Of a DNA stretch of 64,000 nt, positions 25,131 through 33,940 are shown piece after piece. Location: NCBI RefSeq assembly GCF_001044235.1, contig NZ_JYNL01000068.1, forward strand, positions 175,354-239,353, read 5' to 3'. The DNA comes from Mycolicibacterium chlorophenolicum. GTDB lineage: Bacteria; Actinomycetota; Actinomycetes; Mycobacteriales; Mycobacteriaceae. Every line of letters starts with the position of its first letter. Position 1 is the stretch's first letter. The notes under the pieces are model-generated. The model worked only from the letters and a program-made list of their open reading frames with translations, ran no database searches and was not told the origin of the DNA. The position numbers were made by a program, and so were the translations under genes.

Positions 25131-26292
25131 GGGTTTCGATCTCCACCCCGAACCGGTCGCGGAAGGGCCGGAACTCCTCGTGCAGCGCAGCGATGTCCTC
25201 GCCGATCTCGGTCAGCAGCGAGGTGGAGTACCTGAACTTTCCGTGCCGATCACCTTTGTTGGCCGACAGGTATGCGCGCATGGGCTCTTCGGCGTCCTCG
25301 GTCAGGTCGCGGCCGCAGAAACGGTGATAGCGGCGGACGGTGCCGATGGGGTCGGCGATGAAATCGGTGTAGCGGACGTGCATGATCCGCGGGTCGTCGA
25401 CCATGGGATGGGTCATCGTGTTGGCGATCCCGGCGCGGGTCAGCTCCAGGTGCATCTTCGTCGCGGCCTGCAGGTCGACCGGACCCACGATGCCATCGAG
25501 GATGTCGGCCATCATCATCGTGCGGGACGCGGCGACCTGAACCGGGTCGCGGTGCAACCACAGCAGGTTCGCGTCGGGGTAGGTGGCGAACAGCTCGGCC
25601 AGACGGAAGCCGTGAAAACCCTTCAGCACCCAGCGCTTCGGCGGCCTGGCGTACTGGCACTGCTGCAGCATCGCCTTGTGGATGCGGTACTGCGCAGTCG
25701 CGTCGGTGGGCAGCCCGCCGACCACCGTCTGCATGGGTACCCGCCACCATGCCGTCGGTGTCATCACGCGAAAGTCGAACGCCCAGGTGCGTTCGTCCTC
25801 GGGGAGGCCGTCACCCAACATGTCGTTGTACGGGTGACTGTGCAGCCACTTCGGCAGCTTGGCGTTGATCTCGCGCCAGTCGGCGTCGGCACGCGTCCGC
25901 CGCGAGTCGTCGTCTGCTGCCAGTCCCGGTGGCGGCGACGGATACATGACCTCCCAGAACCGCAGCGCGCGGGCGTCGGGATCGACCGACATCAGCGCAT
26001 GCATCAGCGTGGTTCCCGACCGCGGTTCTCCGGTGACGAACATCGGCCGGTCGATCACCTCATCGGCGACCGGGAACCGGGTGCGATCGGCGAAGAACTC
26101 CAGCCTCGTGGTCAGCAACCAGTGACAGACATCGGCAGCCTGCCGGCGGCCGCGGGAATCCAGCCCGAGATCGTTGAGGTGCTCGACAGCGATAACGAAC
26201 CGCTGCCGCAGTGTGGGATCCCCGTAGTCGATCAGTCCTGTCGCCTCCTCGGCGCGCGTCAGCATGGCCGCCGCGTCGAGCGCCGCCGTCAC
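25123..26292 (-). CDS. Sulfotransferase-family protein
   Basis: The protein has 389 residues from a GTG that overlaps the previous stop as GTGA. The phosphosulfate-binding loop is FVTGEPRSGTTLMHAL (about 85-100), and HRDPVQVAASR provides the second PAPS-contacting segment. Such soluble sulfotransferases move sulfate from PAPS to a hydroxyl group. In a degradation cluster it could sulfate a hydroxylated steroid- or terpenoid-like intermediate, or act in reverse or as a hydrolase-like enzyme; none of this can be decided from the sequence. Confidence 0.85.
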   Translation of the reverse strand: MTAALDAAAMLTRAEEATGLIDYGDPTLRQRFVIAVEHLNDLGLDSRGRRQAADVCHWLLTTRLEFFADRTRFPVADEVIDRPMFVTGEPRSGTTLMHALMSVDPDARALRFWEVMYPSPPPGLAADDDSRRTRADADWREINAKLPKWLHSHPYNDMLGDGLPEDERTWAFDFRVMTPTAWWRVPMQTVVGGLPTDATAQYRIHKAMLQQCQYARPPKRWVLKGFHGFRLAELFATYPDANLLWLHRDPVQVAASRTMMMADILDGIVGPVDLQAATKMHLELTRAGIANTMTHPMVDDPRIMHVRYTDFIADPIGTVRRYHRFCGRDLTEDAEEPMRAYLSANKGDRHGKFRYSTSLLTEIGEDIAALHEEFRPFRDRFGVEIETRG

Positions 26293-27416
26293 CGGACATC
26301 CCCACACAGCGCCAGCAACTCATCCTCGGCAGCAAGGACATTGGCAGCCGATGCCGCAGCGTGATCGAGTCCGGCCATCGCACCGTAGTCGAGGATCTTC
26401 GGTACTCGAAGGCCGGCATCGACATAGTCGGCGACGATGCGGGCCACCTGGCTCGGAGTCCCGTGCGGGACGACGGCGAGGATCATTTCGGGTTCGACGC
26501 GGCCGAGGAAGTCGACGATGCGTTCCCGGGTGAGCACGGCGGGGTCGATGTCGTGGAAACCGCGCCAATCCGATCCCATCGGATGCTCGAAACCGTTCTC
26601 GCCTAACAGCTCTGCGCTCACCTGCAGAAGGAACGACTTGACCAGCGGTGCCTCGAGCACCTCCGCCAGCGCGGCCTCGTCGCGGCCGATCACACACACC
26701 TGGATGAAGCAGGGTGTGATCGCCAGAGGATCGCGGCCCGCCCGCTCCGCGGCGTTCCGGACCGCAGCGAGCTTGGTCGCGTAATCCTCGGGCGTCCATG
26801 CCCCGGCGGGCCACCAGCCGTCGGCGTACCGGCCGGCGATCTCGAGAGACCGCGGACCGCTGGCCCCGATCCAGACGGGCGGCGGCGTGCCGTCGTAGGG
26901 TTCGGTGTCCAGGCGTGCGTGGCGCAGGCGGTAGAAGCGACCCTCGAAGTCGACCGGCCCGTCACTGTCCCACAGCAGCCGAATGACCTGCAGCGCCTCC
27001 TCGAGGCGGCTGACGGGGCGGCTGAAGTCGAAGCCGTACGGTTCGATGTTCTCGCGCTCGCCGCTGCCCAACCCCAGGATGAAGCGGCCGTTGGCGAGGT
27101 GATCGATGGTCAGGGCACTCTGAGCGAGTGAGGCCGGGTGTCGGCGAACGGTGTCGACGACGCTGGTCACCAGTGGCACGTTCTCCGTCAGCACCGCCGC
27201 CGCGGCAGCGACGGCCATGCCGTCGAGATGGCGGTGCGGGGACGGGGAAGCGATGGCCAGGTCCGTGAACTCCGGTGTCCAGATCGAGTCTGGCCAGAAG
27301 CTCACCATGTGGTCGGGCAACCAGATCGAGTGGTAGCGCCCGCTGTCCAACTGTTGCAGCCGGCTCAGATCCAGCGGCAGCGTCGTCCGCAGGAAGGCCG
27401 CCGGCTGGACTCTCAC
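26289..27416 (-). CDS. LLM-class (F420/FMN) oxidoreductase
   Basis: The protein has 375 residues with a luciferase-like TIM barrel. The segments LPDHMVSFW, LGLGSGERENIEPYG and SRLEEALQVIRLLW are typical of the F420-dependent branch (glucose-6-phosphate dehydrogenase and methylene-H4MPT reductase relatives). The start is GTG. It probably uses F420 or reduced flavin for a redox step on the pathway substrate. It lies 11 bp after the acyl-CoA dehydrogenase gene at 27428 in transcription order. Confidence 0.9.
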   Translation of the reverse strand: MRVQPAAFLRTTLPLDLSRLQQLDSGRYHSIWLPDHMVSFWPDSIWTPEFTDLAIASPSPHRHLDGMAVAAAAAVLTENVPLVTSVVDTVRRHPASLAQSALTIDHLANGRFILGLGSGERENIEPYGFDFSRPVSRLEEALQVIRLLWDSDGPVDFEGRFYRLRHARLDTEPYDGTPPPVWIGASGPRSLEIAGRYADGWWPAGAWTPEDYATKLAAVRNAAERAGRDPLAITPCFIQVCVIGRDEAALAEVLEAPLVKSFLLQVSAELLGENGFEHPMGSDWRGFHDIDPAVLTRERIVDFLGRVEPEMILAVVPHGTPSQVARIVADYVDAGLRVPKILDYGAMAGLDHAAASAANVLAAEDELLALCGDVR

Positions 27417-27427
27417 GCTCTCGGTCC

Positions 27428-28603
27428 CTATCGCCTCGGCAGCCCCAGCACCTGCTGGGCGATGATGTTGCGCTGGATCTCCGACGTGCCGCCCGCGATG
27501 GTGCCACCGAAGCTGCGCGCGTACCGCTCGAACCAGCTCGCGAAGTAGTGGTCGAGGTTCATGTGCGCGTAGGGTCCCGACGTCGCCGGATGGACGAGCC
27601 CGTCGGGACCGGCGGCCTCCAACGCGAGTCCCTCGACACGTTGTTCGGCCTCGGCGCCCAGCAGCTTCGGAATCGACACCGACGCGACGTCCACTTCACC
27701 GCGAGCGGCCTTGGCGATGCCCACGGATCCGAGCAGCCGCAACGCCTCGTAGTCCATGATGCTGGTGGCCAGCGCATCGCGTTCGAGGGGGGTCGTCGGC
27801 TCGAAATCGGCGATGCAGTTGGCGATCCGGTCGGCGAAGCCCAGCCACATCATCGTGCGTTCGTGGCCGAGCGAACCGTTCGCGACGCCCCACCCACCGT
27901 TGAGCGCACCGACGAGGTTCTCGACGGGCACGCGGACATCGGTGAAGAACACCTCGTTGAAGTCGAGGTTGTCCATTCCGCACATGTCGGCGAACGGCCG
28001 GCACACCACGCCGTCGAGATCGGTCGGGATCAGCAACACGCTGATTCCCTTGTGCTTGGCGGCATCCGGATCGGTCCGGACGAACGTGAGCAGGTAGTCG
28101 GCGTCATGGGCACCGGAGGTCCACACCTTCTGGCCGTTCACCACGAAATGCTCACCATCGCGAACGGCCCTGGTGCGCAACGACGCCAGATCCGACCCGG
28201 CGCTGGGTTCGCTCATGCCCAGCGAGGCGGTGCGTTCGCCCCGCAGGACCGGCACCGCCCAGCGGTGCTTCTGGTCGTCGGTCCCGAATGTCAGCAGCGA
28301 CGCCGCGATGATGTTGACGCCCTGCGGGTTGAAGCTGTGGTAGATCCGGCGCCGGCACAACTCCTCGGCATGGACGAACGTCTGCAGCACAGAGGCATTG
28401 CGGCCACCGAACTCGGGCGGCTGGGCAGGCAGCAACCAGCCGTTGTCGAACAGCAGCCGCTGCCAGTCCCGTGCCCACTGCGGCATGTGCGAGACCGACC
28501 GCGGCCGCTCCACGGTCTGGGCGGCCGACGGGGTGTGCTCGTCGAGGAACGCGGAGAACTCCGCGCGGAACTCCTCGACGTCGGAGTCGAAGGCCAGCTG
28601 CAT
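27428..28603 (-). CDS. Acyl-CoA dehydrogenase, larger subunit of a heteromeric pair
   Basis: The protein has 391 residues and all three ACAD domains. The flavin and substrate segments MSEPSAGSDLASLRTRA (about 130-146) and KVWTSGAHDAD are present, as is the C-terminal GGTSEIQRNIIAQQ. It lies directly after a shorter ACAD gene with no space. Such side-by-side genes in mycobacteria encode alpha2beta2 enzymes (ChsE-type) acting on steroid side chains or ring fragments. The resemblance is in architecture; the substrate is unknown. Confidence 0.92.
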   Translation of the reverse strand: MQLAFDSDVEEFRAEFSAFLDEHTPSAAQTVERPRSVSHMPQWARDWQRLLFDNGWLLPAQPPEFGGRNASVLQTFVHAEELCRRRIYHSFNPQGVNIIAASLLTFGTDDQKHRWAVPVLRGERTASLGMSEPSAGSDLASLRTRAVRDGEHFVVNGQKVWTSGAHDADYLLTFVRTDPDAAKHKGISVLLIPTDLDGVVCRPFADMCGMDNLDFNEVFFTDVRVPVENLVGALNGGWGVANGSLGHERTMMWLGFADRIANCIADFEPTTPLERDALATSIMDYEALRLLGSVGIAKAARGEVDVASVSIPKLLGAEAEQRVEGLALEAAGPDGLVHPATSGPYAHMNLDHYFASWFERYARSFGGTIAGGTSEIQRNIIAQQVLGLPRR

Positions 28604-29599
28604 CTAGAGATCCCTCCCGTATTCGTCGGCGATCATCGCCCGGTGCTCCGCGGCCCCGCCCAGCATCAACTCGCCGGCCTTCGCGCGCTTGAGCGCGAAC
28701 TGCAGATCGTTCTCCCACGTGAAGCCCATGGCTCCGAAGAGTTGTATGCCGTGGCGGAACACCAGCGACTGGCACTCCCCCGCCGACGCTTTGGCCATCG
28801 CGGCCGCGAGCCGCCTGCGCGGGTCGTCGGCGGCGATGGTCAACGCCGCGAAGTACATCAGCGCGCGTGCCCGCTCGATGGCGACGAACATGTCGGTCGC
28901 CTTGTGCTGCACGGCCTGGAACGTGCCGATCGCGACACCGAACTGCTGGCGACTCTTCGCGTGGTCCACGACGAGGTCGAGGACGCGCTGGCACGCCCCG
29001 ACCATCGTGGCGGCCATGCCCATCAGCGCCAGGTGGCGGGCGCGCTCGGTGTCCGCCGTCAGCCGCTCGGAGTCGGCGACACGGACCCCCGGCAACGTCA
29101 CCTCGGCTACGTGCAACACCGGGTCGAAGACATCCACACGGCGGGTGGTCACCTGCTCCGCGGCGACGAGGAAGACCCCGGCCGGGGTGAGGACGGCGAG
29201 GCGGTCCGCACGATCGCCGTCGAGGACGAACCGGTCCGTCCCGGTCAGCACCCACCCGTCGACGTCGCGGACCGCGGTGACGCCCGAGTACACCGCCGCG
29301 CCCGCCCGCTGTGGATCGAAACGATCGCCGACCAGGGGGGCGAACTGCGTCAGGGTGGAGAGAAACGGTGTCGGGTCGGTTGCGCGACCCATCTCCTCGA
29401 GCACGATCGCGAGCTCGACGGCATTGGCAGGGTCGGTCAACTCGGTCCAGCCGGCGTCGCAGTAGCCGGCCCACAACGGCGCCGGATCGACGCCGTTCTC
29501 GGCGATCTCACGGATCAGCGTGGCCGGGCACTGCTTGGCGACCGCGTCGCGCACGGTCTCCTGCCACAGTCGTTGATCGGCGTCGAATTCCAGCAGCAT
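28604..29599 (-). CDS. Acyl-CoA dehydrogenase, shorter partner subunit
   Basis: The protein has 331 residues, about 50 shorter than typical ACADs. The middle domain is reduced and lacks the flavin-contact motif, but the C-terminal helical domain keeps SRQQFGVAIGTFQAVQHK, the FAD-binding arginine/glutamine-phenylalanine signature. This split of motifs is what is seen in heteromeric ChsE-type dehydrogenases. It is the first gene of the operon, with the GAGAATATCATTCTC palindrome 31 bp before its ATG. Confidence 0.9.
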   Translation of the reverse strand: MLLEFDADQRLWQETVRDAVAKQCPATLIREIAENGVDPAPLWAGYCDAGWTELTDPANAVELAIVLEEMGRATDPTPFLSTLTQFAPLVGDRFDPQRAGAAVYSGVTAVRDVDGWVLTGTDRFVLDGDRADRLAVLTPAGVFLVAAEQVTTRRVDVFDPVLHVAEVTLPGVRVADSERLTADTERARHLALMGMAATMVGACQRVLDLVVDHAKSRQQFGVAIGTFQAVQHKATDMFVAIERARALMYFAALTIAADDPRRRLAAAMAKASAGECQSLVFRHGIQLFGAMGFTWENDLQFALKRAKAGELMLGGAAEHRAMIADEYGRDL

Positions 29600-29629
29600 G
29601 CAGCGCCTCCGAGCTCGTCACGGTCAAGC

Positions 29630-29644
29630 GAGAATATCATTCTC
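29630..29644. promoter_or_regulatory. GAGAAT-N3-ATTCTC operator
   Basis: The sequence GAGAATATCATTCTC is a perfect 6-bp-arm palindrome with a 3-bp centre. It lies 31 bp upstream of the ATG of the acyl-CoA dehydrogenase operon running left. The same 15-bp design recurs at 42999 and 57403 and, less perfectly, at 29756 and 19790. Confidence 0.75.
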
Positions 29645-29755
29645 TTTAGACGTTGTAACCGTTCTCCCGCCACGGGCATCCCGTTCCGCCGCCAGGTCCG
29701 TCACGCATCCCGCCACGTATCCGCTGACCTGCGGAGAAAGTAAGCGATGTGTACT

Positions 29756-29796
29756 GAGAACATAATTCTTGCCAATGAAGAACAAGGATCTACACT
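29756..29796 (+). promoter_or_regulatory. Operator GAGAACATAATTCTT with a sigma-70-like promoter
   Basis: The palindrome at 29756-29770 has arms GAGAAC and ATTCTT. Its last two bases overlap a -35-like TTGCCA (29769-29774); 16 bp further is a -10-like TACACT (29791-29796). The start codon of the amidohydrolase is at 29838. A repressor on this palindrome would block the -35 box. The promoter call is by inspection only. Confidence 0.55.
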
Positions 29797-29837
29797 GGCT
29801 TCATGTCCGGTGCCGATACCTGCCGCGGTGAGCGCCC

Positions 29838-30938
29838 GTGATCGATCTCAACGACGGCACGCAGACAGTCAGTGTCCCCGTGATCGATGCCAGCGTGCAC
29901 ATCTTCTTCGGGTCGAACAAGGACCTGCGGAAGAACTTCCTCCGCGAACCGTTCAGCAGCCGCGGCTTTCCCGATTACGAGATGGATTGGTACGGCGCGC
30001 CGGGCGGCGAGTACGCCAAGGGCACGCAGGGCGCTGACGGGCAGTACCCGGGCTCCGATGTCGCCACCGTCGCCGAGCACCTGTTCACCGACCGCGGCGT
30101 CGACGTCGCCGTGCTGCACCCGATGACGCGGGGCATCATGCCCGACCGGCATCTCGGCACCGCGATCGCGGCCGCGCACAACGAGATGATGGTGACACGG
30201 TGGCTGGAGCACGACGAGTACGGCGCCCGGTTTCGCGGCACGATCCGGGTGAATCCGGACGACATCACCGGCGCACTGCGCGAGATCGAGAAGTACCGCG
30301 ATCATCCGCGCGTCGTGCAGATAGGCGTCCCCCTGCAGTCGCGAGAACTGTACGGAAAGCCGCAGTACTGGCCGCTGTGGGAGGCGGCCGTCGACGCCGG
30401 CCTACCGGTGGCGGTGCACATCGAGGTCGGCAACGGGATCATGTTGTCCCCCACACCGTCTGGGGCAGCGCGCACCTACGAGCAGTACCTCGGTTTCATG
30501 TCGCTGAACTACCTGTATCACCTGATGAACATGATCGCCGAGGGCGTGTTCGAGCGATACGACGGCCTGAAGATGGTGTGGGCCGACGGCGCGGCGGACA
30601 TGTTGACGCCGTTCATGTGGCGGATGGACTGCTTCGGCCGCCCCCATCTCGAGCAGACCCCCTGGGCGCCGAAGATGCCGAGCGACTACCTTGCCGGGCA
30701 CACGTATTTCATCTCCAGCGGTCTGGACGGCCCCGGTGACGTCGAGTACGCCGGCGAGTGGCTCGATTTCACCGGCAAGGACCGGATGACGATGTTCGGC
30801 TCCAGCTATCCGCACTGGAACATGCAGCAGCCGACATTCGCGTCGGCCTTGACCGGCGAACAACGGATGCGGCTCTGCTGGCGCAACGCCGCGGAGCTGT
30901 ACGGCATCGACGTCGCGGCCGACGCGCTCGCGCACTAG
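29838..30938 (+). CDS. Amidohydrolase-2 family metal-dependent hydrolase/decarboxylase
   Basis: The protein has 366 residues from a GTG. The barrel shows VIDASVHIFF (usual HxH position, here with only the second histidine), PVAVHIEVGNG (strand histidine) and MFGSSYPHWN near the C-terminus, where the family usually has a catalytic aspartate (SDYPH); here the residue is serine. The family includes decarboxylases such as the ACMSD type and hydrolases of ring-cleavage products. It heads a four-gene operon with a second amidohydrolase, a Rieske ferredoxin and an alpha/beta hydrolase. The altered metal-site positions leave its activity uncertain. Confidence 0.88.
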   Translation: MIDLNDGTQTVSVPVIDASVHIFFGSNKDLRKNFLREPFSSRGFPDYEMDWYGAPGGEYAKGTQGADGQYPGSDVATVAEHLFTDRGVDVAVLHPMTRGIMPDRHLGTAIAAAHNEMMVTRWLEHDEYGARFRGTIRVNPDDITGALREIEKYRDHPRVVQIGVPLQSRELYGKPQYWPLWEAAVDAGLPVAVHIEVGNGIMLSPTPSGAARTYEQYLGFMSLNYLYHLMNMIAEGVFERYDGLKMVWADGAADMLTPFMWRMDCFGRPHLEQTPWAPKMPSDYLAGHTYFISSGLDGPGDVEYAGEWLDFTGKDRMTMFGSSYPHWNMQQPTFASALTGEQRMRLCWRNAAELYGIDVAADALAH

Positions 30939-30964
30939 GCAGTGGCAGGACAAGGAGGCTTCCC

Positions 30965-32119
30965 ATGACGGTAACGGCCGGCACGCAGGCCCGGGACCGC
31001 GTCCCCCCGACCGAACGCATCGCCGTGCGGTGCGTCGACTCCGACGTGCACCCGATGCCGCGCCGCGGGGAGCTCGTCGACTACATCCCGGAGCCCTGGC
31101 GTAGCCGGTACTTCCTGTCGCACCCGCGCGGGGAAGCGATCTACTACGACGCCCCCGACTATGCGCACTCCTACGCGATGCGGGTGGACTCGTTCCCGCC
31201 CGACGGGGAGTTCGCCTGCAGCGACCCCGATCTGGCCCTCAAACAGCTGATCATGGAGGCCGGCTCGGACATCGCGATCCTCGAGCCGACGCATGGCGAG
31301 ATGCGGCTGCCCGAGGCCACCCACGCCATGTGCGTGGCCACCAACCAGTGGCTGGCCAACCACTGGCTGGACTCGCGCAACAACTGGCACGAGCGGTGGC
31401 GCGGTTCGATCTGCGTCGCGATCGAGGAGCCGGCGCTGGCCGCCGCGGAGATCGAGAAGTGGGCCGGCCACCCGTACATGGCGCAGGTCCTGATCAAGGC
31501 GGAGCCGCGCCCGTCGTGGGGGGATCCGCGTTACGACGCGATCTGGGCCGCCGCGGTCAAACACGACATCACCGTCAGCTGCCACCTGTCGCGTGGCTAC
31601 TACGAGACGCTCCCGTTCCCGCCTGTCGGCATCCCGAGCTACAACCACGATTTCATGGTCACCTACTCGCTTCTGGCGGCCAACCAGGTGATGAGCCTGA
31701 TCTTCGACGGCGTGTTCGACCGGTTCCCCACGCTGCGCATCGTGTTCGTCGAGCACGCCTTCACGTGGATCCTGCCGCTGATGTGGCGGATGGACGCCAT
31801 CTACGAGAAGCGCAAGCGCTGGGTCGACATCAAACGCAAGCCCAGCGAGTACGTCAAGGACCACATCAAATTCACCACCCAGCCGCTGGACTATCCCGAG
31901 GACAAGACGGAACTCACCAGGGCGCTGGAATGGATGGAATGCGAGAAGATCCTGTTGTTCTCCAGCGACTACCCGCACTGGACGTTCGACGATCCGCGCT
32001 GGCTGGTCAAACACCTGCCCGAGCACGCCCGCGAAGCGGTGATGTTCCGCAACGGCATCGCGACCTACAAGCTGCCGGACACCGTGCCGGTGCTCGAGGG
32101 CCAGGTTCGGGTCTTCTAG
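30965..32119 (+). CDS. Amidohydrolase-2 family metal-dependent hydrolase/decarboxylase
   Basis: The protein has 384 residues; the ATG follows a strong AAGGAGG. The metal-binding positions are easily seen: VDSDVHPMP at strand 1, SCHLSRG and VEHAFTWILPLMWRMD in the middle, and FSSDYPHWTFDDP with the catalytic aspartate. It belongs to the same family as its neighbour but keeps the canonical SDYPH motif. The likely chemistry is decarboxylation or C-C hydrolysis of a carboxylated or ring-opened intermediate. Confidence 0.92.
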   Translation: MTVTAGTQARDRVPPTERIAVRCVDSDVHPMPRRGELVDYIPEPWRSRYFLSHPRGEAIYYDAPDYAHSYAMRVDSFPPDGEFACSDPDLALKQLIMEAGSDIAILEPTHGEMRLPEATHAMCVATNQWLANHWLDSRNNWHERWRGSICVAIEEPALAAAEIEKWAGHPYMAQVLIKAEPRPSWGDPRYDAIWAAAVKHDITVSCHLSRGYYETLPFPPVGIPSYNHDFMVTYSLLAANQVMSLIFDGVFDRFPTLRIVFVEHAFTWILPLMWRMDAIYEKRKRWVDIKRKPSEYVKDHIKFTTQPLDYPEDKTELTRALEWMECEKILLFSSDYPHWTFDDPRWLVKHLPEHAREAVMFRNGIATYKLPDTVPVLEGQVRVF

Positions 32120-32512
32120 GTGACCGAGGCACAGAAATCGCCCCGCCTGGCCCAGGGGCGTGAACACGTGGTCGCGACCGTCGACGAGATCCCGCCCGGC
32201 ACCCACAAGCTCGTGCCGATCGGCCGCCACGGGGTGGGGGTCTACAACGTCAACGGCACCTTCTACGCGATCGCCAACTACTGTCCGCACGAAGGCGGTC
32301 CGCTGTGCTCCGGTCGGGCACGGGGCCGCACGATCGTCGACGAGGACGTGCCCGGTGACGCCGTGATGGTCCGCGACAAGGAGTTCATCTACTGTCCCTG
32401 GCACCAGTGGGGTTTCGAGCTCGCGACCGGGACCACGGCGGTCAAACCCGAGTGGAGCATCCGCACTTATCCGGTACGGGTGGTCGGCAACGATGTGCTG
32501 GTGCAGGCATGA
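32120..32512 (+). CDS. Rieske-type [2Fe-2S] ferredoxin
   Basis: The protein has 130 residues and starts at GTG immediately after the preceding stop. The Rieske ligands are C55 and H57 in YCPHEGGPLC and C92 and H95 in YCPWHQWGFEL. It has no membrane helix, so it is a soluble electron carrier or a regulatory Rieske subunit. It may supply electrons to the Rieske oxygenase encoded at 57981, but the distance makes that only an inference. Its insert between the two ligand loops (about residues 66-88) is longer than in minimal Rieske ferredoxins. Confidence 0.92.
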   Translation: MTEAQKSPRLAQGREHVVATVDEIPPGTHKLVPIGRHGVGVYNVNGTFYAIANYCPHEGGPLCSGRARGRTIVDEDVPGDAVMVRDKEFIYCPWHQWGFELATGTTAVKPEWSIRTYPVRVVGNDVLVQA

Positions 32513-33420
32513 CGACCCTCAAGGTGGCCGGGCCGACGCTCAAGCGCGGCGAGAAGCTCTTCGAGGTCAACGGCGGCCGCGTCGTCTACGAAATATTGGG
32601 CAAGCAGGGTGATTTCATCGCGTTGACCCCCGGCGGACGGTTCAGCAAGGACATCGAGGGGCTGCGGCCCCTGGCGCAAGCGCTGGTCAAGGGCGGGTAC
32701 CGCGTGCTGTTGTGGGACCGGCCCAACTGCGGGAAGTCCGACGTGCAGTTCTACGGACAGAGTGAATCCCACATGCGCGCCGAGACCCTGCACGCCCTGA
32801 TCACCGGCCTGGGTATCGGACCGTGCATCCTGGCCGGCGGGTCCGGGGGTGCCCGCGACTCGATGCTGACCGCGATGCTGTATCCGGAGATCGTCCGGAA
32901 ACTCGTGGTGTGGAACATCGTCGGCGGCATCTACGGCACGTTCGTCCTCGGTTCCTACTACATCGTGCCCAGCATCCTCGCGGTCCGCGGCACCGGGATG
33001 CGCGGAGTGGCCCAGGTCGGCGAGTGGAAGGAACGGATCGCCGAGAACCCCGCGAACCGGGACCGATTGCTGTCCTTCGACGCCGACGACTTCCTCAAGC
33101 TGATGTTGCGCTGGCTCAACGCGTTCGTCTCGAAGCCGGGGCAGACGATCCCGGGCGTCGACGACGAGATGTTCGACAACATCGGAGTCCCGACGCTGAT
33201 CATCCGCGGCGGCGAGAACGACATGGACCACCCCAAACGCACCTCGCTCGAGGTCAGCTGCCTGATCAAGGGTTCGACGCTGATCGACCCGCCCTGGCCC
33301 GAGGATGCCTGGGAGCGCGCCGCCGAAGCGCGGGCATCAGGAAAGGTGAAGCGCTTCAACATGTTCGACACCTGGGTGCAGGCCGCGCCCGCGATCCTCG
33401 AGTTTCTGGGGCGTCGATGA
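32509..33420 (+). CDS. Alpha/beta hydrolase
   Basis: The protein has 303 residues; its ATG overlaps the Rieske stop as ATGA. The fold marks are TPGGRFSKD (oxyanion region), LLWDRPNCGKSD and the nucleophile elbow AGGSGGARD with S112. A C-terminal acid is suggested by GGENDMDHP; a canonical catalytic histidine after it is not obvious apart from the histidine in DHP. It may cleave a C-C bond or an ester in a ring-cleavage product, as meta-cleavage hydrolases do. It ends the operon and converges with the gene at 33429. Confidence 0.88.
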   Translation: MTTLKVAGPTLKRGEKLFEVNGGRVVYEILGKQGDFIALTPGGRFSKDIEGLRPLAQALVKGGYRVLLWDRPNCGKSDVQFYGQSESHMRAETLHALITGLGIGPCILAGGSGGARDSMLTAMLYPEIVRKLVVWNIVGGIYGTFVLGSYYIVPSILAVRGTGMRGVAQVGEWKERIAENPANRDRLLSFDADDFLKLMLRWLNAFVSKPGQTIPGVDDEMFDNIGVPTLIIRGGENDMDHPKRTSLEVSCLIKGSTLIDPPWPEDAWERAAEARASGKVKRFNMFDTWVQAAPAILEFLGRR

Positions 33421-33428
33421 CGGCGCGC

Positions 33429-33905
33429 TCAGTCGGTCGTGACGATGTGGACCTCGCAGTTGGTCGAGGCCTCCAGGGCGGTGTGCAGGCGGCTCTCGGG
33501 GACACGCATCACGTCGGCCTTGCGCAGCGTCACCGTGAGGATGTCCCACCCGTCGGAGCCGGGCTTGCGGTCGAGGTGGCCTGTCACCCCGAAGCCGGCC
33601 AGCACGCCGAGGGCGTCCTCGTCGGTGCCGTGGCTGACGAACGTCAGCACCCCGGCCACCGGCTCGGTGCCGAAAGCACGCGCGCACAGGGCGATTCCCG
33701 TCGCCTGCAGGGCGGCCGCATCGGTGCCCGTCATCAGGATCTCCACTTCGCGCCGTTTCGGCGGCAGGCCGGCGAGGTCGTTGTCGATCACCTGCAGCCC
33801 CGCGGTTTCGGCGAGTTCGGTCAGTGCGGCCATCCCGGAGCGCAACTGCTCGGCCGAGAGGGTCCCGTCCGGATCGACTCCGATCCGGACCACCGCGGTT
33901 CGCAT
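33429..33905 (-). CDS. Conserved-looking hypothetical protein, 158 residues
   Basis: I do not recognise the family. The protein begins MRTAVVRIGVDPDGTLS and has alternating strands and helices (EVEILMTGT, GVLTFVSHGT, WDILTVTLRKADVMRVPESRL), with no signal peptide, membrane helix or metal motif. It is a single-gene unit, 8 bp from the convergent hydrolase gene and 35 bp from the divergent NuoF-like gene, so it may share a promoter region with the latter. Amino-acid composition and codon use look like those of a real mycobacterial gene. Confidence 0.7.
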   Translation of the reverse strand: MRTAVVRIGVDPDGTLSAEQLRSGMAALTELAETAGLQVIDNDLAGLPPKRREVEILMTGTDAAALQATGIALCARAFGTEPVAGVLTFVSHGTDEDALGVLAGFGVTGHLDRKPGSDGWDILTVTLRKADVMRVPESRLHTALEASTNCEVHIVTTD

Positions 33906-33940
33906 GAGCCGAAGCGTAGCCGGGCGTGCAGGAGGTCTGG

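Noticed and set aside
27275..29743. Long open frame on the plus strand opposite the LLM and acyl-CoA dehydrogenase genes (822 codons)
   Set aside because: It lies fully antisense to well-supported genes, is rich in arginine, and has no recognisable domain; such shadow frames are common in GC-rich DNA.
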